DNA of 64,000 bases from Neurospora tetraspora (lineage: Eukaryota; Ascomycota; Sordariomycetes; Sordariales; Sordariaceae), in NCBI RefSeq assembly GCF_033439725.1, contig NW_026944388.1, positions 1 through 64,000 of the forward strand. The letters run 5' to 3'. How positions within the stretch are numbered: position 1 is the first letter of the stretch; each line of letters starts with the position of its first letter. Positions 1 through 10,990 of the stretch are shown piece after piece. The position numbers and the translations under genes were made by a program. Under the pieces are notes generated by a model. The model saw nothing but the letters and a program-made list of their open reading frames with translations, made no database searches and was not told the origin of the DNA.

Positions 1-179
1 TTATCCGGCAGACGGAAGTATGTACGGTTTTCCCTCCGAAAATAGGTGAAGGACCCCATGCCCATCGGGCGCTTAGTATATAGTTACTAACATAGGGAAT
101 AAGACTACTATCACTATTACTGTACTAATTCTTTTTATTAGGCAGTTGGGAGGAGGTTTTCGGTTCTATTACGATTATA

Positions 180-1250
180 AAGTTTTTAATATTATTATTA
201 GAGTAGACCGGTACTTATTGCCCTTAATTAAAAAAACGTTTAGAATTATTATTAAAGTGAAATAGTTTATTAAAATAAATATTATATAAGCGTTCTATAA
301 GATCCGTATAGCCGAAGGAGAATAAGGGAAAATAGTATTTTAAACTCGATATAGGTTGTTTAAATAGTTAATTATATTTTTCGGATTATTAGGAGTATTG
401 GCGACGTTTTAACGGTATATTAATAGTATTCTAGGGAATTACTTTGATAATTTTACTTTAATATATATAAACGACATATTAATTTTCTTGTTAAGCTTTA
501 AGATAGATTGTTTAATGAAAGTGCGTAAAGTTGTTAAAATATATAGTTATTATTAAATTTTATTTAAACCTTAAGAAATGCGAATTTGCGGTAAAGAGTA
601 TTAAATATTTGGGTTTTATTATCGTTGTAAGTGTTAGTATTTAGGCGGACTTAGAGAAAATTAGAGCGATTATCGAGTAGGAAATACTTACGTTTTAGAA
701 AAGGGTACGAAATTTCTTCAAGTTTATTAATTATTATTAAATATTCGTTAAAGATTTTTCTTCGGTTATAGGATTGTTAATAGCCCTTATAAGTAAAGGG
801 TTCCGCTTTAAATAGACTAAATAATATAATATAGCTTTTAAGAAATTAAAGGAATTATTTATTAAAGTTCCTATTCTTACTTGGTGGGATTCCGATTTAT
901 TTATTTTTTTAGAGGTAGATTGTAGTAGGTATAATTTCGGTAATATTTTTACTTAAAAGAAGGATAGGTAGAAAACGGCGGTTATTTATTATTCTTAAAA
1001 GTTTACTCCTGCCGAGCGTAATTACCCTATCTATAATAAGGAGATATTTATAATTATTAAATATATAAAAGAGTAGTCTACGGAATTTAGGAATTATAAA
1101 AAGTTTGTTATCGTTATTAATTATTTATAATTTCGAATATTTTATAGAGAGGTAAAACCTTTCTAAACGATAGGCGTAATAGGCCGAATTTCTTTTATAA
1201 TTTAATTTCGAAAGCCTTTACCGTCCGGGGAAATTCGCCGTAATTCTTAA
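180..1250 (+). pseudogene. Gypsy A reverse transcriptase and RNase H remnant
   Basis: The catalytic-box region reads YINDILIF near 463-486, a decayed form of the YVDDILIF box of Ty3/gypsy RT. The RT C-terminal motif IKYLGFII lies near 598-623. The RNase H start EVDCSRY lies near 911-930. Spacing between these marks is as expected for a gypsy polymerase. The fossil is broken many times by RIP-type change. The family assignment is secure; the edges are approximate. Confidence 0.88.
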
Positions 1251-1679
1251 TATTTTATTCCGTCGGGATTAGGACCGCCCTAACGAAGAGGACGTAGAGG
1301 CTAGGGAAATATAATTAATCCCTTAATCCGCTTTTAAAAATTATATTTGTATAGTCGTTTCCTTTATTATAGCGGGGGAGGGTATAAAGGTATTTAAAAG
1401 TCCGGATTTGTAATAATTCTTTAAAAAAGTTTTTTAAGAAAACGAAATCTATTAAATTATTCATTCAATTATTATTAATAAAGATAAGACCCTCCTAATT
1501 TCTACGTAGGGTTTAAAGGTTTAATTTAGCGAATATATTATTAATAAGTTCGGTATGTTATATTATAGAGGCTATATTTAAATTTTAGGAGTTTTTATTA
1601 TTACTGAGGCTATAGCCCTATATATATCTTTAAAAAACGTTAGAAAGAACGTTCTCTGTACCTTTATTATTTACAAAGT

Positions 1680-2890
1680 ATATAATTCAAAAGCTTTTAG
1701 GTACCCCGGAAGAGAAGGTATTATTTATATCATAAATAGAGACTTTTATTGGCTATTAATGGGTATTTATATCCGTCGGTTCTTAGTTAACTACGATATT
1801 TATAGTAAGGTAAAATACTAGAGAAGCTAGAAAAGAGTGCTATTAAAGCCTCTTCCTATCCTAAATTAATTCTTTAGAAATATTTAAATAGATTTTATTA
1901 TTAATTTCCCCTTTATAAGAGGCTATGTTAACCTTTTCGTTATTAAAAATAAATTTAGTAAATTAGTGATTTTAGAGTTAGTATTTACTATAGAGGTAGA
2001 AATAATAGTGGAAGCTTTCCTTAAGTACTTCGTACGATATTATAGGTGGTTGCAATCTATTGTTAGCGATAGGGGTACTAATTAAATTAATCGATTTTAG
2101 ATGTATTTTTACGATTTATTAGGCATCGATTAATTCTTAAATATTATTTTTTACCCTTAAACCGATAGAGGCCCCGAAAGAATAAATTAGGAGGTGTAAA
2201 CCTTCTTAAGCATTTTTATTAATTATGTTTAAAACGACTAGGGTTGTTAATATTTAGTAATATAATTAGTAATTAATAGCCGAATTTATACTGCTATTAA
2301 TATATTTCTATTTTTTATTATTTACGGCTATTATTTACAATCCTTAATAGCCTTAGTTACTCCTTTAATAAAAATAGATTTTAAGAATCTATAAATAAAA
2401 ATTAAGGATTTCGTTACAATATTATAACAAATTACGGATTTATATTAAGTAACTATAGTAGTTTCTGTATAGGAGTAAGAGCGTTTCGTTAATTGTAAGA
2501 AGTAATTAATTAAAATTTTTAAGGTAGGGGATAAGGGTTAGTTAAATTTTAAAAACTTTATTATAATGTGCTTTAAGAAGAAGTTTAATTGGGTCTACGT
2601 AAAATATATGGTATTTAGAGTTCTTGGCCCTTTCGTAATAGAGTTCTCCGACTTTTCCTTAAGGGTTTTTAATAAATTTTATATAGATTTACATAGGAGG
2701 GTTCGCAATAACCCTTTGCCGGGCTAAGTTACTACCGATTCTTAATTATTAATTATTATAATAAATAGGGAGAAAGAGTACCTTATAAATAAGATCTTCT
2801 ATTGTACGATTAAGAAAGGTCGTAGAATAATTTTAGTTAGTTGGATTGGTTAGGTATAATAGTTTTAGGAGCCGTTAAAAGAATTCGCTA
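1680..2890 (+). pseudogene. Gypsy A integrase and chromodomain-like C-terminus remnant
   Basis: A zinc-binding (HHCC-type) segment lies around 1700-1815, followed by the catalytic core with DFIINFPF near 1890 and SDRGTN near 2066. A motif matching the conserved TDGQTERVNQ block reads TDRGPERIN near 2160. Near 2810-2880 there is a stretch resembling a chromodomain (VSWIG followed by EP), the module chromoviral integrases use to target heterochromatin. It is a broken fossil with many breaks. Confidence 0.85.
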
Positions 2891-3299
2891 ATACGGCGGC
2901 CTTAGACCGTTTCGAAGCGAAATACAGCCTAGCCGATATTAGTAATAGATTAATTGAATATTTTAGTACGGAGTATATAAAGTAATAGAAATAGTAATAA
3001 AGGAAGAAAAAAGGAGGGTAATGAATATTGATTTTAAATTTTTCTAATTCTTCTTCGGTATTTTGCGCTTCCGGTTATTCCTAATTTTTATAACCTTTAA
3101 CCATTTTTCAAACGATTCGAAGCGGGCTACTAGTTCCACTATAATAAGCTTTCTAAAGGGGAGGGCGGGGGTTAAGGGAGCGGCCGGAGTAGTAGGAGCG
3201 GTAGGGGTTGGGGGAGTAGCGGCGGCGTTACTAGGGGCCGAAAAGAAGTAATTATATTCCTATTTAAAAGGTTCGGTTAGCCGAAATTTATTTTTATTA

Positions 3300-3950
3300 A
3301 AGTAAATAAAATAAAGGAGATTTACGAGGAGATGGCGTTATTTTTATATAATTCGGCGGTATAGCGTTAAATAGTTATAATTCTACGGACGTACACGAAG
3401 GTTTATTAGAAGTTGCCGCCTCCTAAATTATAGCGAACTTTTAAATTAAGGACGAAGCCTAATTATACTATTTACCGTTATTATAGTAGGTTATATACGC
3501 CTAATTTCCGGGCTTAGTATAGCATTCGCGTAGGACGTTCAAATACGAAATGTATAGGACTTTAGAGAGGTTATAGTCCGCTTAAAGAATAAGTAAGGTT
3601 AGTAACGATTTTTTAAAATAAGAGTAATAGGGAAATTTTATTAATAAATATTTAGATTTAATAAATTTGGGCTTCTTAGGGGTAGCGACGGAATTTTTAG
3701 TACGCTTGCGACGGGCGGCGGCTTTCTAGGAAGGGGATTAGGAATTGCGCGATAATAGCGAAGATAGGGTTTCGCTTTGAAACGGTTAAGATGGGGATAG
3801 GGACGGTTCGGACAAAATTAAACGAAGTATCTATTTTAATTAAGAAAGGTAGGCGAATAATTGGTTGGGGGATAGTAAGTAATGTTTATTTTAGTAATTT
3901 AAGCGACGGCTAGAAAGAAAAGAGGAAAGGAAAGAGAGAAGAAAAAGAAA
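3300..3950 (+). pseudogene. coding-like tract between Gypsy A integrase and its 3' LTR
   Basis: In one plus-strand frame nearly all stops are TAA/TAG of the kind RIP makes from CAA/CAG, which suggests a real protein once existed here. It lies after the chromodomain and before the polypurine tract, so it belongs to Gypsy A as an extra 3' reading frame or to something inserted there. The end is rich in acidic and then lysine/glutamate-rich codons. I do not recognise the family; no capsid, zinc-knuckle or membrane signature was convincing. A short GC-rich low-complexity stretch (3150-3250, Gly/Ala/Val codons) precedes it. Confidence 0.4.
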
Positions 3951-4085
3951 TTGGGGGAGGGGTTTTTGTATGTAATTTTGGAGGTGCGTATATGCGTGCG
4001 CTGTTGCTTATTGCCTACTGCCTTCGTCGGTCGAGATGGAAGGAGCAAACGCGTGGAGGGGTAGGAGGAGGGAGGAGGGGGGTAA

Positions 4086-4284
4086 TATTATAGGGCTAAA
4101 GCCCGGGCTATAGCGCTCTAGTCATCGACTAGGGCTATTATAAGGCGCCCAGGCTGTGTTTGTGCAGCCCCTATTAAAACCTCGTATCTCCGGTGGAGCC
4201 GCCTCTCAAACAGAACTTTCCTTCATAGAACCTCAATTAAGCTATACGACCAGCACCTATATTAACCGTGCTGTCCCCGTTACA
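4086..4284 (+). repeat. 3' LTR of Gypsy A (199 bp)
   Basis: A strong polypurine tract ending GGAGGGGGGTAA directly precedes TATTATAGGGCT, matching the LTR start seen in the other gypsy elements of this window (TGTYAYAG). The end is placed at CCCCGTTACA, giving TG/TA...CA termini. No second copy is available in the window, so the right edge is inferred. It keeps more C and G than the element body. Confidence 0.65.
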
Positions 4285-4639
4285 ATACTAAAAATAACGA
4301 TATTTAGTATCGATAAAAAGTTTAGAAACTATTATTTACTCAGTGTAGAAAATAATTTTCTACAATTTTGATGGAGCCTTTCTTATACCTTTTTCTTACT
4401 TCCTAAATTTTACTAGATTTTTAAAAAATAGTAGTATAATTGAATGGTAGTTATATTTCTCCTACTAATAACTTTCTATAGTATGTACTAATATTTCAAA
4501 TATCCTAAATTAAAAGTTTTTATCCTAAAATATTTTTTCCACTACTTAATAAGTAGGGGGTTAAGGAAAGGTCCTACCACCGAACCGTACTATAACCCCC
4601 AAGTAATTTAACTAAAAAGAGGGAGTAAAAAGAAAGTTG
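4285..4639. other. unassigned spacer
   Basis: Decayed AT-rich DNA between the Gypsy A LTR and the first copia LTR fragment. I see no coding frame, repeat or known site that I can support. Confidence 0.5.
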
Positions 4640-4868
4640 TAAAAAGGCATAGGCATAAAGGTCGTATACAAGGCGTCCACCGGGCGATTGGGCTTGGTAC
4701 TATCTTACATACAAAGGGTACTATACGATTATTGTCTAGCTGTATTAAAGGGTTGAAAAAAATAATGTATACGTTAAACCCTAACCCGATGGGTGCCCGT
4801 ATAGGGATAGGTGCCCGTGTAAGACGACCCGGGTGCCCGTGGATGAAATGCCATAAAATAATATAAGT
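4640..4868 (-). repeat. copia LTR fragment, inverted
   Basis: This stretch matches, in the same plus-strand orientation, the LTR of copia Co2 at about 19390-19618 (shared blocks include GTATACGTTAAACC and CTTGGTACT). It is in inverted orientation to the LTR starting near 4970. The motif GGTGCCCGT occurs three times at 4794-4843. No internal copia sequence is attached, so it is a solo or truncated LTR. Confidence 0.75.
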
Positions 4869-4969
4869 TTATTACTTTAGGAAATTATATTTAGATATTA
4901 AATACGAATACTATTCTATTAGGAAGCCTGTAGTTAAAACCCTATATCCTACGAATTAAATAATTAATT

Positions 4970-5460
4970 AAAGAATAAGTTTATAAATGGCATTCTATCT
5001 ATGTGCACCATGCCTCTCTTATTCATACAGCAAACCTTATATATACACCAATGGGGTTAAGGTTTGACGTACACATTATTTTTTCCAACCTTTAATACAA
5101 CCAGACAGTAATCGTACAACACCCTTTCAGTATAAATCAGTGCCAAGCCCAGTAACCCAGTGGATCCCATTATACACGACCCCCACATCTTTAAACTTAA
5201 TAATTTTGAGCCGCTTTTTAAATACCTTTTAACCTTAGCCTTCTTTCTACTCTCTCCTTACGACCAAACCACTTCTAATTACTAGAATAGGCTAGAATCG
5301 ACTGTATATATGTAAATATTAATCGTATTAATTACTAGAACTGTTTATTGATTTTCCTAAAGCGTCAAAACGCTGCGCGCATTGCGTATAAGACTCTAGC
5401 CAAGATACTACCGTAGGATCCAAATACGCCCATTGACCTCACCTATATCGAGGATTGTTG
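4970..5460 (+). repeat. 5' LTR of copia Co1
   Basis: Bases 4985-5455 match the reverse complement of 19135-19618 at length, for example TTTTGAGCCGCTT near 5207 and AGGATYYAAATACGCC near 5416. The match stops abruptly near 5455, which I take as close to the LTR end. The left edge is uncertain by about 20 bases. Confidence 0.75.
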
Positions 5461-6250
5461 GAAGTCCGTGCCCTGGGCCGCCCATTCACCGGCACTCCCT
5501 TCCAGGTATTTAGGCTGCCCTAGTTTCCGTTTCTCCTCTTCCATTAGACAACAACAATCAAGGCCTTTGTCGTTGTCGCCTTTTCCAGCCCACCGATAAG
5601 GATACTAATAGCGACGCAATTAATAACGATAATAATAGTTATAACAGTAGCAATAATGTTGGAGGTGTCCCGTGTCACGTGCAGCCAGCCATGGCTCCCT
5701 TCACTGGGACAGCCATGGCCCCACCGCACAGGGTCCATCCTTTCCCTCATTTCTAGACCTCCAGACTGCTCGAGTCTTCCCCTCTACAACTCAATATATT
5801 ACCATCATCATTGATTCCTTTCGTTGAATTCAGCCTGTTTATAGGTTATAAGCCTTTTCGATATAACTGTCTTTTCTTAATCGTGACAACGATACCCTCA
5901 TTTCTTCGACGTTGCATCGCGACCGACAAAAAACCCTCGTCTTCGACATCGATTCGACTGATAAGGTAAACCCCAATCAATCAACCTCGACGTTACATCG
6001 CGACCGATAGGCCTACCCCAATTTAAACGACGCCGATTACAACCGACCTTAAAGCAAGTAATTTAGCGAAAGTAAATTAATTATTAATAGTCCTAATAAC
6101 TTCGCTATACGACTGCGATCGACCCCACCTCTTATCTTATTATTATTACTCAATTTAGCGACCGACCTTGATAAAAACTATTTACGGCCCATTAAATACA
6201 TTAGCCGTTCCCCCCTAAACCTTACCTTTCCTTTTATTAGTCCTAATAGC
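5461..6250 (+). other. copia Co1 leader, partly free of RIP
   Basis: Between the LTR and gag. Bases 5461-5800 have near-balanced composition with many CA and TG dinucleotides, unlike the flanks. Near 5690-5730 there is a small inverted repeat built on CCATGGCT/AGCCATGG-type motifs. From about 5890 the motif CGACGTTRCATCGCGACCGA occurs twice (about 5909 and 5989), an 80-bp spaced direct repeat. I see no protein here. Confidence 0.5.
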
Positions 6251-6259
6251 TAACGATTA

Positions 6260-7140
6260 TACGATGGGTGAAACCTTTTCCTTTATCGTCTTCAAAGGCG
6301 AATTTAACGTTAATAATTAGAACTGTATTTTATAATACGAATTTAATTACGCCGATATCTTCGAATATATTACTACTAATATTTTTGAACCCGTCAAGGC
6401 TATTAAATTTAACAAGTATAAAGTTTGGCGTACCAATAGGGCTAAGCCTATAAAGATCATTTAAGCTACCTTTAAAGATAATAAAGTTATTACTACTTTG
6501 AATATTAATAGTTAGGATTAGGATAATACCGACCCTACGTATCTCTATGATTTTATCCGTAAGATTGTTAGTAAAATTACCAATGAGGCTTGCGCGGACA
6601 TTTTAAAGGAGTATATTAATTTCCGTCGTAGTAATTTCGATTCTATATCCTCTTTCCTTATCCGTTATAACTTTTTACGTAAGCGCGTCGCTGAATGTGG
6701 CTTCAAGATCGATAGAAAGGTTGAAGTTCTTAATTTTTACAGTATAGTTAAATGTTAATATAATATTAATACTAAATTTTAGGCTATAGAAATGGCTAAG
6801 GATAAGTTTATTACCCTCTAGCCTTTTATTTATTTATTTATCTACTTTTAATAATATTAACGCACGTATAACTAACTTGACTCTATAGATTTAGAAATCT
6901 AATACTACTTCAATTACTAAAATTAACGATAAGAAGGATACTAATAAAACTTCGTCGTTAAATAATAATGATAAGGATTGTAAGGGTTTTAAGTAAATTA
7001 CTTATAAGGATTATAGCTAGACTATATTTAAAGATTTTAAATATTTCCTATACGGTTACTATCGTAACCCTTATATAGCCGATTATTAGTAGTATAATCC
7101 TAATAAGGCCCTAGCAAATTAGTCCAAGAAGAAGGAAGCT
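6260..7140 (+). pseudogene. Copia Co1 gag remnant
   Basis: The frame holds FRRSNFDSISSFLIRYNFLR (about 6620-6680), typical of the capsid part of fungal copia gag. Near 7040-7090 a decayed CCHC zinc knuckle is visible, with the spacing of C-x2-C-x4-H-x4-C and GYYRNPYIADY in place. A lysine-rich stretch follows near 7120-7160. Broken fossil with many breaks. Confidence 0.8.
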
Positions 7141-7229
7141 ATTAAGAAGAAGGCTACTGATACTAGTACTCCCGCTATAATTGGATTTATTAATATAGTT
7201 CTAGCTATTCCTAGTAATATTAGATTTAC

Positions 7230-8760
7230 TTTACTCTTTAGTAACTTTGGCTTTAGAGGCTATATTAATATTTATTTTAAATATTAAGGTTTTTATTAGA
7301 GTCTATAGCGAAATTAAAGTACGTTAATTCCTTATATTAATTGCAATATTCAACGTATAATATTGTTAAAGTTTAATAAGTTCTTAAGGTAAACCCTATA
7401 AAAGATTTTATAATTTACGATTTTAATTATAGTTTAACATTTTTAATTACGTTAAATAGTTTATAAACTTTTAATTTTTATTAAAATTAATTAAATATAC
7501 TATAGGCGACGGTATAATTATTCTATCTCATTATATTAGTATAATTGAATTAATAATACTAATAACGATAAACGTTAATATTTGAATCCGAATTACAAAT
7601 ATTATTTATTCCCCTCTAATACTAATTAATTTACTATTAATTAGGGCTTTCCTAGAAAGCGGTTTACTTTAGCATATAAAAAGTGATTAAATTAATTTAC
7701 AGAATTAGAAGTATATTATTCAAGATAACTATATTAACGAATTAGTAATCCTTCTAATTATGTAACTTTATAATTTCGATTAATTTAAGATCGAAGCTAA
7801 TAATATTATATTCATTTCGATTAATTATTTAATAATATATAAAAGAATAATATACGTCAAAAAAGAATAAATTATAAAGGTTTATTAGCAAGTAAGTATT
7901 ATACTTAGTAATACTTAAGATTATTTCTATAACGGCTATATACGTATAAAGGCTATTAATACTATACCTACGTACGCCCATACGATTATAACTATTCTAA
8001 TTCAATTTATTAGAGCCGACGTTATTTAATATAATTACCCGAACTACTTAGGATAGCGTTATTACGTCTACTTTATTTGCGAGACCTCTGGTTATTATTG
8101 GGTAGACTTCTATAATATTAAGGGCGAGGTATTTACTAAATTGAAGTAGTTTAAGAAATGGATTAAGTTTTGAATATGCCTTAAAATTAATGTAATTAAT
8201 TTCGATAACGGTTTAAAATAGGGATTATTAACTAAGGAGTTCTAAAGAAATTAATTATATAGTTAGGTTATAGAGGAGGGTATTTAAATTTATAAGATTA
8301 CAGCATATACTCTATAGATAAACGGTAAATTAGAAACAGTGGGCGCGATTATTATAGAATGTACCAAAGCGTTTATAATCAATTTTAAGATACTGCCCTA
8401 TTTCTTGTTTTTTGTAATTTAAAGTATTATTACGATTATAAACTTAATACCCTCAAAGGTTAATCTAGAAGGTAAAAATCCTTACGAACTTTTTACTAGG
8501 GCTATACCCGGTTACTCTAAGAACGAAATTAAACTATAGATTAAGTACTTATGCAATTATTTCTATATTGTATACTATTATGTTAAACTTTAGAAACGAA
8601 TTGAGGGAGATAGGTTCGAAGAATGTAATCGACTAAATCGTTTATTCGGTTATAATGACGCCTATGGTCGAATTTATTAGATTTAGGATTTAGAAACTAA
8701 TCAAATTATTAGAGTTAACGCTATAAAATTCGTTAAAAAAGATAATTAACTAGAATCCTT
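7230..8760 (+). pseudogene. Copia Co1 protease and integrase remnant
   Basis: The protease is weakly visible around 7230-7500. The integrase core is clearer, with CETSGYYWVDFYNIKGE near 8080-8130 and the NFDNG region near 8195-8212 (family LRLDNGGEF block). The end shows the RVNAIKFV-like block near 8710-8740 that closes the copia integrase C-terminus (family IRTRDVVF). Glu/Asp-rich linker follows to about 9440. Broken fossil. Confidence 0.78.
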
Positions 8761-9449
8761 AGAAGAGGAAATTATTTAATATACTATTATTTTTAGCGAC
8801 TAAACTATTTAAGAAATTGAAGATATTATTGAAAGTAGTATTTAATATTATATTAACATTATTAGTAATACTAATATACTAGTAAATTCCCTAACCCTAT
8901 TTTAATAAATTACTAATGAATTCAACCCTATAAAGAAAAAGGTTGTAGTCTTCGAACTCCTACCGTTTTACTACCTAATTGTAGAAATAACAAAGTCTCT
9001 AGAACTAGAACCGGGACCGTTAATTCTGATAATATTGTTAATTCTAGTAGCGACGTCGGCTCTAGCGCCCGAATAGTCGTTTCTAGAATTATAATTATCC
9101 GTACTTAATTTTTATAACGAACCGATACGATCTATAGAGTAAAAAGAAGACTTTATTGATTTCGACAACCTTAATAAGGAGAACCCTATCCTAGACGACG
9201 TATTTAACGATTTATTTAATAGGTTTGAAAGTATTATTGAAGAATTTAAATATAAAGATATTCAACCCTAGTCTACTCCTTAACGTTAATAATAAGAAGC
9301 TCCTTAAACCGTCGTTCTGTTTAAGATTAAGCCTCCCGATTTATTTGCTGGACTTAGAATTAGAGCCGGGCTAAGAATTAGTACTATAGCCGGAGTTGAA
9401 GCCGGACTTATAAGTTATTATTATTAGCCTAGAGGTTATTATTTATAAT

Positions 9450-10990
9450 TTAGATGTTGTTATTATTGGCCTACAAGCTATAGTTGTTAATTATCCGGTA
9501 AATTTACGAATCGGGCCGGTAGAGTGTTGGGGTTAGGTATATAATCCCTACCAAATTGTACTTTAAATTATTCGATATCTGTAAAAGTAGTACCTAATAT
9601 ATTAGGGGCGGTACTAATTTCCAATTTATTGGTATTTTTTAAGAAAACCGCTACTCCTACCGTTATATATTCTAATACTCTCTATTATATATTTAAAAAG
9701 ATTATTAAGGCCTTTCGCTAATAATTTTAAATCAAATAGAAGGCGAAGGAGTAGGAGAAGAATATTATTTTTACGGCCTACTATCGGGTCCCCGGTAATA
9801 ATGTTTAATATATTTTATATATCCGCAATTTGTATTGCGTAATCCTTCGTATTACTCTTTCCTATAAATACTTTTATAGCGGCTTTAATAATACCCGCTA
9901 CTTTTCGAATTTTTATAAGCTTCTCCCTTACTCCTCCTCGTTACTAGAATTGATTTTTAAATTAATTAAAATTAAAAACCCTTACTATAAATATAAATTA
10001 AGTAAAAAGCCCGAAAAATACCCGAAGGGGCGCTATTCCGAACCCGGCCGTAATTTTATTTAAATTATTAAAACTTTCTATAATACCGACCTCGACCTTA
10101 AATCTCCTAAATATTAAACCTTTATTAATAATTTATAAATTACTTCTACTATTTAAAATATAATTATTACCCTTTAGGATAACGATAATAAATTTAATAG
10201 TAATAGTAACGTCCCCGTTATAGTTTTATTCTTTAATATTTACCCCTCTCTTAAGAAGGAAGATAAATAATAACGGCGCTATTTTTAGTAACGTTTCGGA
10301 CTTTACTATTATTCGTTATAATATTACTTTATTACGTATTTCCGCCGATAAGGCTAGTAAGGCCCTTAAGGCCGTTTTTAGTAAGATTGATAGCTTTATT
10401 TTAATTATTAAGGACTATATCGACGATATAATAAATTATATCGGTATCGTCGAAGAGGGTATTACCGCTATTCGCCGTATTATAATTAATTTCGAAGATT
10501 TTTCTAACCGTATAAATACCCTATATAATCTCCATTTCGATTTTTTTTATTAACTTTTAACTAAATTGCTAATATCGAAGCTATTATTTATATTACTTAT
10601 TCTAAAGTCTTTAAATTATTATTTAATAATTATATTTTCAATCTTACCCTATCTATTAGATGCGGGTATATCGGGAGTAAAGGTTTACCGAAGTAGGTTA
10701 ATTTCGATAACGACGTTATTAAAGATAATAATATCGAAGAAGAGGTCGATTATAAATTTAAAAATAATTATGAAAGCAACCCCGACCCCGAATTGGATTT
10801 TTACGATGCTTATAATAATTCCGTCCCTAAATAATTGATAAATAATATTCGTTCCATCCGCGTCGGCAATTTAATTTGGTTTTAGTTTTATAATATTCCT
10901 TAATTATAATTATCGTTCAATTTTTAATAATCGGAATTAATTTTAATCAGTAACTTATCGGCGTCTCCTTAATATCGTATCGGTGCCTTT
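9450..10990 (+). pseudogene. unrecognised coding-like stretch (coiled-coil and acidic segments)
   Basis: At about 10276-10552 a plus frame stays open for ~90 codons and includes DKASKALKAVFSKIDSFILI, a heptad-like, probably coiled-coil helix. Downstream (10690-10830) another open stretch is acidic (VNFDNDV...NIEEEVDYKF). Upstream at 9830-10060 there is a basic open stretch. The parts could be one decayed gene or a gag-like protein of an unidentified element lying between copia Co1 and LINE1. I do not recognise the family, so no function is offered. Confidence 0.4.

Larger units (their letters stand above)
1..4284 (+). mobile_element. Gypsy A: Ty3/gypsy chromovirus-type LTR element, 3' part
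   Basis: The window opens inside this element. On the plus strand the order is reverse transcriptase, RNase H, integrase, chromodomain-like end, a further coding-like tract, a polypurine tract (about 4066-4085) and the 3' LTR. That order is diagnostic of Ty3/gypsy rather than copia. The element is a RIP-degraded fossil with dozens of breaks and cannot be active. The 5' LTR and gag lie upstream of base 1, so total length and target duplication cannot be read. It is an old insertion, mutated along its whole internal length, while the 3' LTR is somewhat better kept. Confidence 0.9.
4970..9440 (+). mobile_element. Copia Co1: Ty1/copia LTR element, 5' part
   Basis: The plus-strand order is LTR, leader, gag with zinc knuckle, protease, integrase, which is the copia order (integrase before RT). 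Reading peters out after the integrase C-terminal region near 9440 and no copia RT or 3' LTR follows. It is a RIP-mutated fossil with dozens of breaks. Its LTR is the same family as the 3' LTR of Co2 (19135-19618), so both are members of one copia family. Confidence 0.85.

Noticed and set aside
3063-3251. 62-codon Gly/Ala/Val-rich open frame
   Set aside because: Low-complexity GC-rich tract within Gypsy A; no start context or family support.
5544-5750. 68-codon minus-strand frame with a hydrophobic segment
   Set aside because: It lies in the copia leader, with no homology seen and no partner signals; could only be revived by a database match.
9830-10063. 77-codon open frame as an independent gene
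   Set aside because: Short, without context; listed only as part of the unrecognised coding-like stretch.
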